Shown in pieces: positions 36,469-43,966 of a stretch of 64,000 bases of DNA (positions are counted from its first letter, which is position 1; every line of letters begins with the position of its first letter). Below the pieces are notes generated by a model. That model made no database searches and was not told where the DNA came from. It worked only from the letters and a program-made list of their open reading frames with translations. The translations under genes and the position numbers were made by a program. The stretch comes from Streptacidiphilus jiangxiensis (GTDB taxonomy: Bacteria; Actinomycetota; Actinomycetes; Streptomycetales; Streptomycetaceae). The stretch covers positions 310,001 to 374,000 of the forward strand of contig NZ_FOAZ01000001.1 in assembly GCF_900109465.1 (NCBI RefSeq). The letters are read 5' to 3'.

Positions 36469-37407
36469 ATCAGTAAGGCCCGCACCACCAGCCGTCCGCC
36501 CACGGTCTCCCAGCTCCGCGCCTTCGCCGCGGTGGCGGAGCACCTGCACTTCCGGGAGGCGGCGGCCGCACTGCGGATGAGCCAGCCCGCGCTGTCGGGG
36601 GCGGTGGCGGCGCTGGAGGACTCGCTGGACGTGCGGCTGGTCGAGCGGACGACGCGCAAGGTGCTGCTGACTCCGGTCGGGGAACGGGTGGCGGATCACG
36701 CCCGCTCGGTCCTCGGCGCGCTGCAGGCGCTGACCGAGGAGGTCGAGGCCTCGCGGCGGCCGTTCACCGGCCCGTTGCACCTCGGGGTCATCCCGACGAT
36801 CGCACCGTATCTGCTGCCGACGGTGCTGCGGCTGGCCCGGGACCGCTACCCGGACCTGGAGCTGCACGTCCACGAGGAGCGTACGCACCAGTTGCTGGAC
36901 GGGCTCGCGACCGGTCGGCTCGACCTGCTGCTGCTCGCCCTGCCGGCCGGCGGGGGGCTGGTGGACATCCCCCTCTACGACGAGGACTTCGTCCTGGTCA
37001 CCCCGCCCGATCATGCGCTGGCCGGCCGCGCCGACGTGCCCAGGGACGTGCTGCTGGACCTGGACGTGCTGCTGCTGGAGGAGGGCCACTGCCTGCGCGA
37101 CCAGGCGCTGGACCTGTGCCGCGAGGTCGGCGCCGAGCCGGGCGCCACTCGTGCGGCGGGGCTGTCCACGCTGGTGCAGCTGGTCGCGGGCGGGCTCGGG
37201 GTCACCCTGCTGCCGGCCACCGCCGTTCCGGTCGAGGCGAGCCGCGCCTCCGCCCTGTCGGTCACCCGCTTCGGCGCACCGGCGCCGGGTCGCCGCGTCG
37301 GCCTCGCCCACCGGCCCTCCTCGCCCCGGACTGCTGAGTACCAGCGCTTCGCCGACTCGCTGCGCGACGCCGTGCGTGAACTCCCGGTGCACATCGTGGG
37401 TGTGTGA
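36469..37407 (+). CDS. oxyR: Peroxide-sensing LysR regulator OxyR, apparent ATC start
   Basis: This LysR-type regulator of about 312 residues has the HTH 'REAAAALRMSQPALSGAVAAL' and the redox loop 'EEGHCLRDQALDLC'. The two cysteines, Cys208 and Cys217, are spaced as in E. coli Cys199/Cys208. The conserved N-terminus ('PTVSQLRAFAAVAEHLHF') lies upstream of the first GTG (36532). In frame, between that segment and the stop at 36454, there is no ATG, GTG, TTG or CTG. GGAGG followed by 5 nt leads to ATC at 36469, so ATC is the most likely start. Starting at GTG 36532 would delete the first helix of the DNA-binding domain. Confidence 0.88.
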   Translation: MSKARTTSRPPTVSQLRAFAAVAEHLHFREAAAALRMSQPALSGAVAALEDSLDVRLVERTTRKVLLTPVGERVADHARSVLGALQALTEEVEASRRPFTGPLHLGVIPTIAPYLLPTVLRLARDRYPDLELHVHEERTHQLLDGLATGRLDLLLLALPAGGGLVDIPLYDEDFVLVTPPDHALAGRADVPRDVLLDLDVLLLEEGHCLRDQALDLCREVGAEPGATRAAGLSTLVQLVAGGLGVTLLPATAVPVEASRASALSVTRFGAPAPGRRVGLAHRPSSPRTAEYQRFADSLRDAVRELPVHIVGV

Positions 37408-37445
37408 ACCCCCGTTCGGCCCTGCCGGGTCCTACCCTGGCGGGC

Positions 37446-38414
37446 ATGAGCAACCTGGACCTGAAGCCCCAGCCGAGCGTGTGCGGTGGTCGCGAGGACG
37501 TCTCCGCCGAGCCGGTCCGCCAGTTGTTGACCGGCCGCCCCGTGCAGCTCGGTGAGAGCACCGTCGTCCGCCGTCTGCTGCCGAACCTGGGCCGACGGAT
37601 GGTGGGCGCCTGGTGCTTCGTCGACCAGTACGGCCCGGACGACATCGAGACCGAGCCCGGCATGCAGGTCGCACCCCATCCGCACATGGGCCTGCAGACG
37701 GTGAGCTGGCTGCACGACGGCCTGGTCGAGCACCGCGACAGCCTCGGCTCGGTGCAGACGGTCCGCCCGCGCGAGCTCGGGCTGATGACCTCCGGCCGGG
37801 CCATCTCCCACTCCGAGCAGTCGCCGCGCGCCCACGGCAAGTGGCTGCACGGCGCCCAGCTGTGGGTGGCCCTGCCCGACGAGCACCGGTTCACCGACCC
37901 GACGTTCGAGCACCACGCGGAGCTGCCGCGGGTGAAGGGCCAGGGTGTGGACGCGACCGTCATCCTCGGCAGCCTGGACGGCGCCACCTCTCCGGGCCGG
38001 GCCTTCACCCCGATCGTCGGCGCCGACCTCACGCTCGCCGCAGGCGCGGACGCGCGCCTCCCGCTGCAGCCGGACTTCGAGTACGCCGTGCTGGCCATGT
38101 CCGGCGCCGCGACGGTCGACGGTGTCCGCGTCGAGGCGGGCTCCCTGCTCTACCTCGGCTGCGGCCGCCGTGAACTGCCGCTGCGCGCGGACGACGGCCA
38201 CGCCGAGATCATGCTGCTCGGCGGTGAGCCCTTCGCCGAGCAGTTGGTGATGTGGTGGAACTTCGTCGGCCGCAGCCACGAGGAGATCGCCGAGGCCCGC
38301 GAGGCGTGGATGACGGGTGACCGCTTCGGGGAGGTCCACGGCTTCGACGGCGCCCCGATCCCCGCCCCCGAGCTGCCCGGCCTGCGGCTCAAGCCGCGCG
38401 GCCGGGAGCGCTGA
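37446..38414 (+). CDS. Pirin family protein
   Basis: This 322-residue bicupin has the pirin metal site in the N-terminal cupin ('APHPHMGLQTVSWLHDG', 'EHRDSLG', 'HSEQSP'). Bacterial pirins have been reported as quercetinases or redox-linked regulators; the role here is not evident. ATG 37446 is favoured over the longer frame. It follows oxyR by 38 bp and may belong to the peroxide-stress unit. It converges on the GyrB-like gene with only 16 bp between stops. Confidence 0.9.
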   Translation: MSNLDLKPQPSVCGGREDVSAEPVRQLLTGRPVQLGESTVVRRLLPNLGRRMVGAWCFVDQYGPDDIETEPGMQVAPHPHMGLQTVSWLHDGLVEHRDSLGSVQTVRPRELGLMTSGRAISHSEQSPRAHGKWLHGAQLWVALPDEHRFTDPTFEHHAELPRVKGQGVDATVILGSLDGATSPGRAFTPIVGADLTLAAGADARLPLQPDFEYAVLAMSGAATVDGVRVEAGSLLYLGCGRRELPLRADDGHAEIMLLGGEPFAEQLVMWWNFVGRSHEEIAEAREAWMTGDRFGEVHGFDGAPIPAPELPGLRLKPRGRER

Positions 38415-38430
38415 CGGAGTCGGGCGTCGG

Positions 38431-39546
38431 TCAGCCGCGCGGGGTGGCGCGGGAGAGCTGGGCCAGGAGCGCCACGGCCCTTTCCGGGTGGGCCTGGAGC
38501 CACGCGGTGAGGTGCTCCTGCACGGCCTGGCCGACGCACTGACGCACCGGTACGTTGCAGAGCCGGGTTCTGGTGGCGCCTTCGAGCGCCAGGTCGTCCA
38601 GCTTCACCGAGACGACCGCGGTCAGGCCTGCGTTCATCCGGTCCGGATCGAACCCCGGCGAGAGGGTGCCGAGCGCGGCGGCGAGACCGTCACGAAAGCC
38701 CCGCAGGTGTGTGCCGCCCTCGCGGGTGAAGAGGCTGTTGGCGAAGCCGCTCACACGCCCCTCGCCGGAGTCCGACCAGCGGAAGGCGATCTCCATCGAC
38801 CCGCCCATCCGCTCGTCCTCCTGCGTGAACGCGATCGCGTCCGTGAGCGGTGACGCCTGGGTCGGGTCCTCGAGAAAGGCGAGGAAGTCCCGCGCCCCGC
38901 CGGGGAAGTGGAACCGCTCCGTGCGCTGCCCGTCGCTGAGGGAGAGGTCCAGCTCGCGGTTGAGGAACGCCACCTCCCGCAGGCGGGCGGCCAGGGTGTC
39001 GAAAGAGAACTGCGTCGTCTCGAAGATGTCGGGATCGGGCCAGAAGTCGACGGTGGTTCCAGTCCCGCTTCCGGTCCAGCTTCCGCGCCTGGCTCCGGTC
39101 CCGCTTCCGGCGGCCGGCCCGGACCAGGAGGCCGGGTCGAGCGCCACTCCGTGCGTGTAGGACCGGACTTGGCGGACCCCGTCCCCGCGCACCTCTGCCC
39201 GCAGGCGGCTCGACAGGGCGGTGACGGTGAAGAGGAGGCCCTGGGTGGGAAGGCCGACAAGGGCGACATGGCGCCCGCGGGGGCCCGTGCCCGTGCGGAT
39301 CTCGGTCAACTCCTCGAAGTCGAGGCCCGGGCCGTCGTCGGCGACGCGGACGCCACCGTCGCTCGTGAGGGTGACGGCGACGGTCGTCGCCTCGGACACC
39401 GCCCGGCCCACGACCTCGAACACCAGTTGGTGCAGGCCGCGTTCGCCGGTCGAGCCGATGTACATCCCCGGCCGCTTCCGAACGGCTTCGAGCCCCGTCA
39501 GAAGCTGGATGTGACCTTCGTCGTAGCTGATGGCTTCCTTGCTCAC
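38431..39546 (-). CDS. Truncated, degenerate GyrB-like protein
   Basis: This 371-residue protein resembles the N-terminal half of gyrase subunit B (GHKL ATPase plus transducer) and has no TOPRIM domain. The start 'GLEAVRKRPGMYIGSTGERG' is clearly GyrB. The ATPase has lost key parts: the N-box Asn is Arg48 ('FEVVGRAVSEA' where GyrB has E-V-V-D-N), and the GxHGxG lid reads 'VALVGLPTQG'. The Asp of 'ADDGPGL' remains. A Gly/Ser/Thr-rich insert ('SGTGARRGSWTGSGTG') precedes the transducer. GTG 39546 has GGGAGGGG upstream. It probably cannot hydrolyse ATP; a structural or regulatory role is inferred. Confidence 0.82.
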   Translation of the reverse strand: MSKEAISYDEGHIQLLTGLEAVRKRPGMYIGSTGERGLHQLVFEVVGRAVSEATTVAVTLTSDGGVRVADDGPGLDFEELTEIRTGTGPRGRHVALVGLPTQGLLFTVTALSSRLRAEVRGDGVRQVRSYTHGVALDPASWSGPAAGSGTGARRGSWTGSGTGTTVDFWPDPDIFETTQFSFDTLAARLREVAFLNRELDLSLSDGQRTERFHFPGGARDFLAFLEDPTQASPLTDAIAFTQEDERMGGSMEIAFRWSDSGEGRVSGFANSLFTREGGTHLRGFRDGLAAALGTLSPGFDPDRMNAGLTAVVSVKLDDLALEGATRTRLCNVPVRQCVGQAVQEHLTAWLQAHPERAVALLAQLSRATPRG

Positions 39547-39711
39547 AAGAGCCCCTCCCGCAGTGCCCGACGGACCCTCACATTCTAGGCTCTGTACGCG
39601 AAAAGAGCAGGTCAGAGGCCATAGGGCGAGGGCCCCCTGCGGGTCACCGGGCGCCTGTCGCGAGGTGCGTGGCACCGGGGTCGTGAACCACCGTCGGTTG
39701 GTGACGGAAGG

Positions 39712-39766
39712 GCCGCCGGAGGCTAGGACGAGGCCTTTTCCGGCGGCTCTGGGGTGACTTTTTTCG
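39712..39766 (+). terminator. Orphan plus-strand hairpin with T-run
   Basis: GCCGCCGGA (39712-39720) pairs with TCCGGCGGC (39739-39747), followed by TGACTTTTTT ending at 39766. This is oriented as a plus-strand terminator, but no plus-strand gene ends here. It sits in the 222-bp gap between two minus-strand genes, which otherwise holds only the GyrB-like promoter region (TAGAAT on the minus strand near 39580). Confidence 0.45.
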
Positions 39767-39768
39767 AC

Positions 39769-40542
39769 TCAGCGCAGGCGCGAGGAGGAGAGGATCGAGA
39801 AGAGGTGCGCGGGCACCATCAGCCAGGCGACCACGGCGACGGCGGCGACGGCGATCTGGGTGGGCACGTGGCCGCCCGTGCCCAGCTCGACCAGGGCAGC
39901 GACCAGGAAGAGCAGCGAGGCCTCGATGCCGTTGGCGATTCGGTGGATCTTGAACGCGGCGGCGAGTCGGCGCACGCTGTTCACGCGGGTCGAACGGATC
40001 TCGGTGGACTCCTCCGTCGCCGCCGTGCCCAGCCCGCTGCGGGTGCGGGCGACGTCGACCAGGTCGGTGGAGGCCTTGAGCAGCACGATGCCCAGGGCGG
40101 CGGCCATACCGACCGAGACCCAGGCGACCGACGCCGTCTCGGCGACCCGGAAGCCCGCGCCGACCAGCAGTGCCGCGTCGGCGAGGTAGGCGCCGAGCCG
40201 GTCCACGTACACGCCCACGGCGCTGAACTGCTGCTTCCAGCGAGCGACCTCGCCGTCGACGCAGTCGAAGAAAAGGAAGCCCTGGAACAGCAGGGCGGCG
40301 AGGAGTGCCCCGGCCACCCCCGGGATCAGCAGCGCCGCGCCGGCGCCGACCCCGGCCACGACCATCGCCCAGGTGAGGGTGTTCGGGCTGACCGAGGTAC
40401 GGACGAGGTGGCGCGTCGCGCGCAGGGAAAGCCGACGCATGTAGAGGCGCCCGGCCCAGTGTTCACCGTTGCGGCTCTCGATCTTGGCCTGCGGCTGGCA
40501 GACCTCGCGGAGCTCGGCGAGGGTGGGGGTGGCGACCGGCAT
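39769..40542 (-). CDS. CDP-alcohol phosphatidyltransferase family membrane protein
   Basis: This 257-residue integral membrane protein has about five to six TM helices and the CDP-alcohol phosphotransferase motif 'DCVDGEVAR' followed by 'GVYVDRLGAYLAD'. The first three Asp residues and Arg fit the consensus, but the fourth Asp, expected three residues after the third, is Ala; the next Asp is four residues later. It may transfer an inositol-like or other polar head group. ATG 40542 has GAGAAGGG upstream. Confidence 0.85.
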   Translation of the reverse strand: MPVATPTLAELREVCQPQAKIESRNGEHWAGRLYMRRLSLRATRHLVRTSVSPNTLTWAMVVAGVGAGAALLIPGVAGALLAALLFQGFLFFDCVDGEVARWKQQFSAVGVYVDRLGAYLADAALLVGAGFRVAETASVAWVSVGMAAALGIVLLKASTDLVDVARTRSGLGTAATEESTEIRSTRVNSVRRLAAAFKIHRIANGIEASLLFLVAALVELGTGGHVPTQIAVAAVAVVAWLMVPAHLFSILSSSRLR

Positions 40543-40625
40543 GGGGGGCCCTTCTCGAATCGTGCTGTCCGACAAGGGCGTGAGCGTACTCGGCCTGGTG
40601 GGGTGATGGCTCGCCCGGGGTGCCG

Positions 40626-41516
40626 TCAGATGATCCCGAAGGTCACCAGGGCGCCGATCGCCGCGAGCGTGAGCGCGGTGATCATGTTGGCGCGGCGGTC
40701 GATCCAGGGGGCGGTGAGCAGACGGGCGCCGAGCGCCGTGGCGACGGTCAGGCCCACGATCGTGCCGACGGTGGCCAGGGTGAAGGCGACGAGGGAACCG
40801 AGTGCGGCGCTGGTGCCGAGGGCTCCGGCGGCCAGGAACACCGGCAGCACGGTGAGGTCGGGGGAGGCGGCGGCCCCGAAGGGGACGAGCAGCGCGGCCA
40901 GCCGACGCGCCCGGCCCTGTTGCCCCGGCGCGACCTCGGTCCGCGGGCGGTCCAGTACGGCGGTGGTGGCGTGGTCGTGGTCGTGAGGGTGGTCGGGGTG
41001 GCGGTGCTCTTCCCCGTGGGGGTGCCCGTGCTCGTGTGAATGCCCGTGGCCGTGGCCGTGGCCGTGGCCGTGGCTGTGCGCGTGCCCGTCGTGGGAGTGG
41101 GAGTGGGAGTGGCCGTGCCCGTGCCCGTGCCCGTTGTGGGAGTGGCCGTGTCCGTGGCCCTTGCCGGTGAGCTCCAGGACGAGGAACACCAGGCCCGTGG
41201 CCAGCAGCAGCCCGCCGACGACCAGGTCGGTGTGGCTCGCCACGGCGTCGCGGAACTGCAGGCCGACGGCCATCAGGATGCCGCCCAGCACGACGGAGAC
41301 CAGGACGTGCGTCAGGCCGGCGGCCAGCGACAGGCGGACCACCTGCGGCGTCCGGTACTTCCGGGTCCGTGACAGGACGGCGAGGGGGAGCCAGTGGTCG
41401 GGCATCACGGCGTGGCCGATGCCGACGCCTGCCGCGGCAAGCAGCAGGGCGGGAAGGGTGTTCACATCCCCACCGTACAGTCTCATCTGCGCATGCGTGA
41501 AGACGAGAAGATACAT
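40626..41516 (-). CDS. NicO-family nickel/cobalt permease with His-rich loop
   Basis: This 296-residue membrane protein has about six TM helices, with the family motif 'GIGHAVMPDHWLPLA' near the N-terminus. A cytoplasmic or periplasmic loop at residues about 130-195 holds about 29 histidines, mostly as G-H and S-H repeats, for metal binding. It is divergent from an NmtR-like metal sensor, so it should move Ni(II) or Co(II); direction (uptake or efflux) is not certain, but an ArsR sensor favours efflux. ATG 41516 is chosen for its strong GGGAGG site; ATG 41486 is possible. Confidence 0.88.
   Translation of the reverse strand: MYLLVFTHAQMRLYGGDVNTLPALLLAAAGVGIGHAVMPDHWLPLAVLSRTRKYRTPQVVRLSLAAGLTHVLVSVVLGGILMAVGLQFRDAVASHTDLVVGGLLLATGLVFLVLELTGKGHGHGHSHNGHGHGHGHSHSHSHDGHAHSHGHGHGHGHGHSHEHGHPHGEEHRHPDHPHDHDHATTAVLDRPRTEVAPGQQGRARRLAALLVPFGAAASPDLTVLPVFLAAGALGTSAALGSLVAFTLATVGTIVGLTVATALGARLLTAPWIDRRANMITALTLAAIGALVTFGII
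41481..41508. promoter_or_regulatory. Imperfect dyad, candidate ArsR operator
   Basis: TCTC-TCT at the left and AGA-GAGA at the right flank the core CGCATGCG in this 28-bp imperfect palindrome. A larger perfect inverted repeat, CATCTGCGCA (41484-41493) and TGCGCAGATG (41542-41551), also spans the divergent start region. Either could bind the NmtR-like repressor. Confidence 0.5.
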
Positions 41517-41565
41517 GCCCGCACCTCCCACCTGCGACTGCTGCGCAGATGGGAAGATGACGCTC

Positions 41566-41925
41566 ATGGATCCGATCGACCAGCGCCCCCACCGCCACGC
41601 CACGCCCGGCGAGCCGCTCGCGGACGCGCAGGTCGGGACGGCCGTCGCCGCGCTGGCGATGCTCGCGGAACCGACCAGGCTCCGGCTGCTGTGGGCGCTC
41701 CGCGAGGGCGAGCTCGGCGTGACGGCGCTCGCCGAGGCGGCCGGGTGCTCGCCGACCGCCGCCAGCCAGCACCTGTCCAAGCTGCGGATCAGCGGCCTGG
41801 TCGACCAGCGCGCCGAGGGACGGGCCCGCCTCTACCGGCTGCGGGGCGCCCACCTGCGCCGCCTGCTGGACGAGGTCGTCGCGCACGCGGATCACACGCT
41901 CCACGGTCTGCCGCCGCACGCCTGA
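41566..41925 (+). CDS. ArsR/SmtB-family Ni/Co sensor, NmtR-like
   Basis: This 119-residue winged-helix repressor has a recognition helix 'CSPTAASQHLSKLRISGLV'. The C-terminal helix 'GAHLRRLLDEVVAHADHTLHG' aligns with mycobacterial NmtR, whose alpha-5 histidines bind Ni(II) or Co(II); the corresponding histidines are conserved. The N-terminus is also His-rich ('QRPHRHATPGE'). ATG 41566 has GGGAAG 9 nt upstream; ATG 41557 is the alternative. It most likely represses the divergent NicO permease and itself, releasing DNA when metal binds. Confidence 0.9.
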   Translation: MDPIDQRPHRHATPGEPLADAQVGTAVAALAMLAEPTRLRLLWALREGELGVTALAEAAGCSPTAASQHLSKLRISGLVDQRAEGRARLYRLRGAHLRRLLDEVVAHADHTLHGLPPHA

Positions 41926-41930
41926 CCGAT

Positions 41931-41978
41931 CTGTTCACACAGACGCGAGAGGCTGGTGCCCGCTCGCTCTGTGAACAG
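41931..41978 (+). other. Leader stem-loop before mgtC
   Basis: CTGTTCACA (41931-41939) and TGTGAACAG (41970-41978) are perfect inverted repeats with a 30-nt loop, ending 17 nt before the MgtC start and just before its GAGGAGG site. It could be an operator or an RNA fold controlling translation. Confidence 0.5.
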
Positions 41979-41995
41979 CTGAGGAGGACTGCGCC

Positions 41996-42718
41996 GTGCA
42001 GACCCTGACCACCGCCGACTTCCTGATCCGTCTCGCCACCGGCGTCGGCTGCGGCGCGTTGATCGGTGTCGAACGCCAGTGGCGCGCCAGGATGGCCGGG
42101 CTGCGCACGAACGCCCTGGTCGCGACGGGAGCGACGCTCTTCGTCCTGTACAGCGTCTCGGCGGGGGACAGCAGCACCACCCGGGTCGCGTCCTATGTCG
42201 TCTCCGGCATCGGCTTCCTCGGCGGTGGCGTGATCCTGCGCGACCGCGGCGGGGTGCGCGGGCTGAACACCGCCGCGACGCTGTGGTGCTCGGCCGCCGT
42301 CGGGGTGATGGCGGCGAGCGGGCGGCTGCAGCTGGCCTGGCTCGGCGCGTTCGCGGTCCTCGCCGTGCACCTGGTGCTGCGGCCCGCCGGGCGGCTGCTC
42401 GACCGGGCACCCGCCTCGGGCAGTGACCCCGACAGCATCTCGCGCGCCACCATCCACCTGCGCTGCGCCCGCCGCGACGAGGCCCACATCCGTGCGCTGC
42501 TGCTCCAGGCCCTGGCCGCAGCGGGCTTCACCCCCACGGGACTGCGGGCCAGCCGGGAGGGAGAGGAGACCACCAGCCTGCGCGCCACCGTGGACATCGA
42601 CGGCGAGGTGGGCAAGGGGCTGGAGCCGATCGTCACCCGGCTCTCCCTGGAGCCGGGCGTGCGCGACCTGCACTGGCACACCGAGGAGGACGAGGAGGCC
42701 GCGGCCGCCCTCGCCTGA
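41996..42718 (+). CDS. MgtC/SapB family membrane protein
   Basis: This 240-residue protein has four to five TM helices with MgtC motifs ('GALIGVERQWRARMAGLRTNALVATGA', shown here as 'GALIGVERQ' and 'GLRTNALVATGA') and 'GFLGGGVI'. A C-terminal ACT-like cytosolic domain starts near residue 150. MgtC proteins modulate membrane energetics and Mg homeostasis, often by restraining ATP synthase. GTG 41996 has GAGGAGG upstream. It follows the metal sensor and is convergent with the oxygenase gene. Confidence 0.9.
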   Translation: MQTLTTADFLIRLATGVGCGALIGVERQWRARMAGLRTNALVATGATLFVLYSVSAGDSSTTRVASYVVSGIGFLGGGVILRDRGGVRGLNTAATLWCSAAVGVMAASGRLQLAWLGAFAVLAVHLVLRPAGRLLDRAPASGSDPDSISRATIHLRCARRDEAHIRALLLQALAAAGFTPTGLRASREGEETTSLRATVDIDGEVGKGLEPIVTRLSLEPGVRDLHWHTEEDEEAAAALA

Positions 42719-42745
42719 CCGCCGCCGCATCCGGCCGTCAGCGGT

Positions 42746-43723
42746 TCACAGCAGCTCGGGGTGGTGCTTGGAGGTGACCTCGGGGTGTGCCCGCACCCAT
42801 CCCTTCAGCTCGTTGAACCCGAACTCCGCGTGCAGCGGGTTCGTCGGGTCCTGGGTGACGCCGGTCGCCTGGGCCGCGTGTGGGAAGGGCACGGGCTCGA
42901 TCCGCGCGTCCAGGCGCGGGTTGTAGAAGAAGGGCGCCGAGTACCGCTCGCCCGGTGTGCCGACGACGCGGTGGTTGGTGGCCTTCAGGTACCCGTTGGT
43001 CGCCACCTCCAGCAGCTCGCCCAGGTTCACCACGAACGCACCGGGAATGTGCGGCACGTCGATGTAGCCCTCACCGGACGGGTCCTCCACCTGCAGTCCG
43101 CTCACACCGTCGGTGAGCAGCAGGGTCAGGAAGCCGTAGTCCTTGTGGATGCCCACGCCCTGGTCGTCGCGAAGCTCCGGCCGCCCGGGGTAGCGGATCA
43201 GCTTCAGGTGGCTGCGCGGGTGGCCGGCGAAGGCGTCGTCGTAGAAGTCCGGCGGGGCGCCGATCGCGGCCAGCAGCTCGTGCAGCAGGTGGTCGGCGAC
43301 GGCGCTGAGACGCGCGATCCAGTCCAGCGCGGTCGTGCGCAGCTCGGGCAGGGCGGACGACCACTGGTTCGGGCCCTCCAGCCACCAGTACGCCGGCTCG
43401 TCCCTTCCGGGGACGTGCGGAGGCAGCTCCTCGCCGATGTCGAGCTGGTCGCGCCAGTCGCGGGTGCCGCGGGTCAGCTCGGTGCCGATCCGGGTGTAGC
43501 CGCGGTAGTGCGGGGAGTTGCGGTTGTCGAGGGCCAGCCGGTCGGCCTCGGGCAGGGCGAAGAACGCACGCGAGACGCGCAGCAGTTCGTCCATCTCGGC
43601 CTGGCTCACGCCGTGTCCGGTGAGCTGGAAGAAGCCGACGTCCCGCGCGGCGCGGTGCAGCGCCTCGTGGTCGACGTGCGCGAGATCGATGACGGGGAGA
43701 GCGGAGAGGGTGGCGACGGACAT
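42746..43723 (-). CDS. Isopenicillin-N-synthase-like 2OG/Fe(II) dioxygenase
   Basis: This 325-residue non-haem iron oxygenase has a DIOX_N domain and a jelly-roll core. The iron triad is His193 and Asp195 ('GIHKDYGFLT') and His251 ('KATNHRVVG'); the R-x-S co-substrate motif is in 'GERYSAPFF'. Actinomycetes carry many such enzymes with unknown substrates, so beta-lactam synthesis is not implied. A cysteine-containing leader peptide lies 42 bp upstream, which points to control by sulfur or cysteine supply. Confidence 0.88.
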   Translation of the reverse strand: MSVATLSALPVIDLAHVDHEALHRAARDVGFFQLTGHGVSQAEMDELLRVSRAFFALPEADRLALDNRNSPHYRGYTRIGTELTRGTRDWRDQLDIGEELPPHVPGRDEPAYWWLEGPNQWSSALPELRTTALDWIARLSAVADHLLHELLAAIGAPPDFYDDAFAGHPRSHLKLIRYPGRPELRDDQGVGIHKDYGFLTLLLTDGVSGLQVEDPSGEGYIDVPHIPGAFVVNLGELLEVATNGYLKATNHRVVGTPGERYSAPFFYNPRLDARIEPVPFPHAAQATGVTQDPTNPLHAEFGFNELKGWVRAHPEVTSKHHPELL

Positions 43724-43765
43724 GGCGGTCCTTCGGAGGGCGCGGAGGAGGGAGGGACGCTGGGG

Positions 43766-43840
43766 TCAGGCCTCGGCGCAACAGGACATGGTCGTGACGC
43801 GGACGAGGTCCACGTGGCGACGGGAGACGAGCATGACCAT
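43766..43840 (-). CDS. Cysteine-containing leader peptide (RHVDLxRV type)
   Basis: This 24-codon reading frame encodes a peptide with the block 'SRRHVDLVRV', followed by 'TTMSCCAEA'. The R-R-H-V-D-L block with late Cys residues is the pattern of short Streptomyces leader peptides found upstream of sulfur and cysteine genes. Adjacent Cys codons just before the stop fit cysteine-dependent attenuation. The stop lies 42 bp before the oxygenase start. ATG 43840 or 43834 may be used; neither has a clear ribosome site. Confidence 0.72.
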   Translation of the reverse strand: MVMLVSRRHVDLVRVTTMSCCAEA

Positions 43841-43966
43841 GTATCGAGCGTAACTCCGCCGCAGGCTGCGGCAACCGTGAGGAAGCCGACACTTCGGAGG
43901 GAATGCCGACAGTGGAGCCTGCGTTACAGCGGCCGACAGACCGAACGGGCCACGCATCGAAAGGGG

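Noticed and set aside
41040-41160. Tandem GTGGCC-type repeats read as a CRISPR or satellite
   Set aside because: They are in frame and encode the His-rich loop of the NicO permease.
42746-43723. Beta-lactam biosynthesis cluster from an IPNS-like gene
   Set aside because: No ACV synthetase, epimerase or other cluster genes are present; the 2OG/Fe(II) fold alone does not show it.
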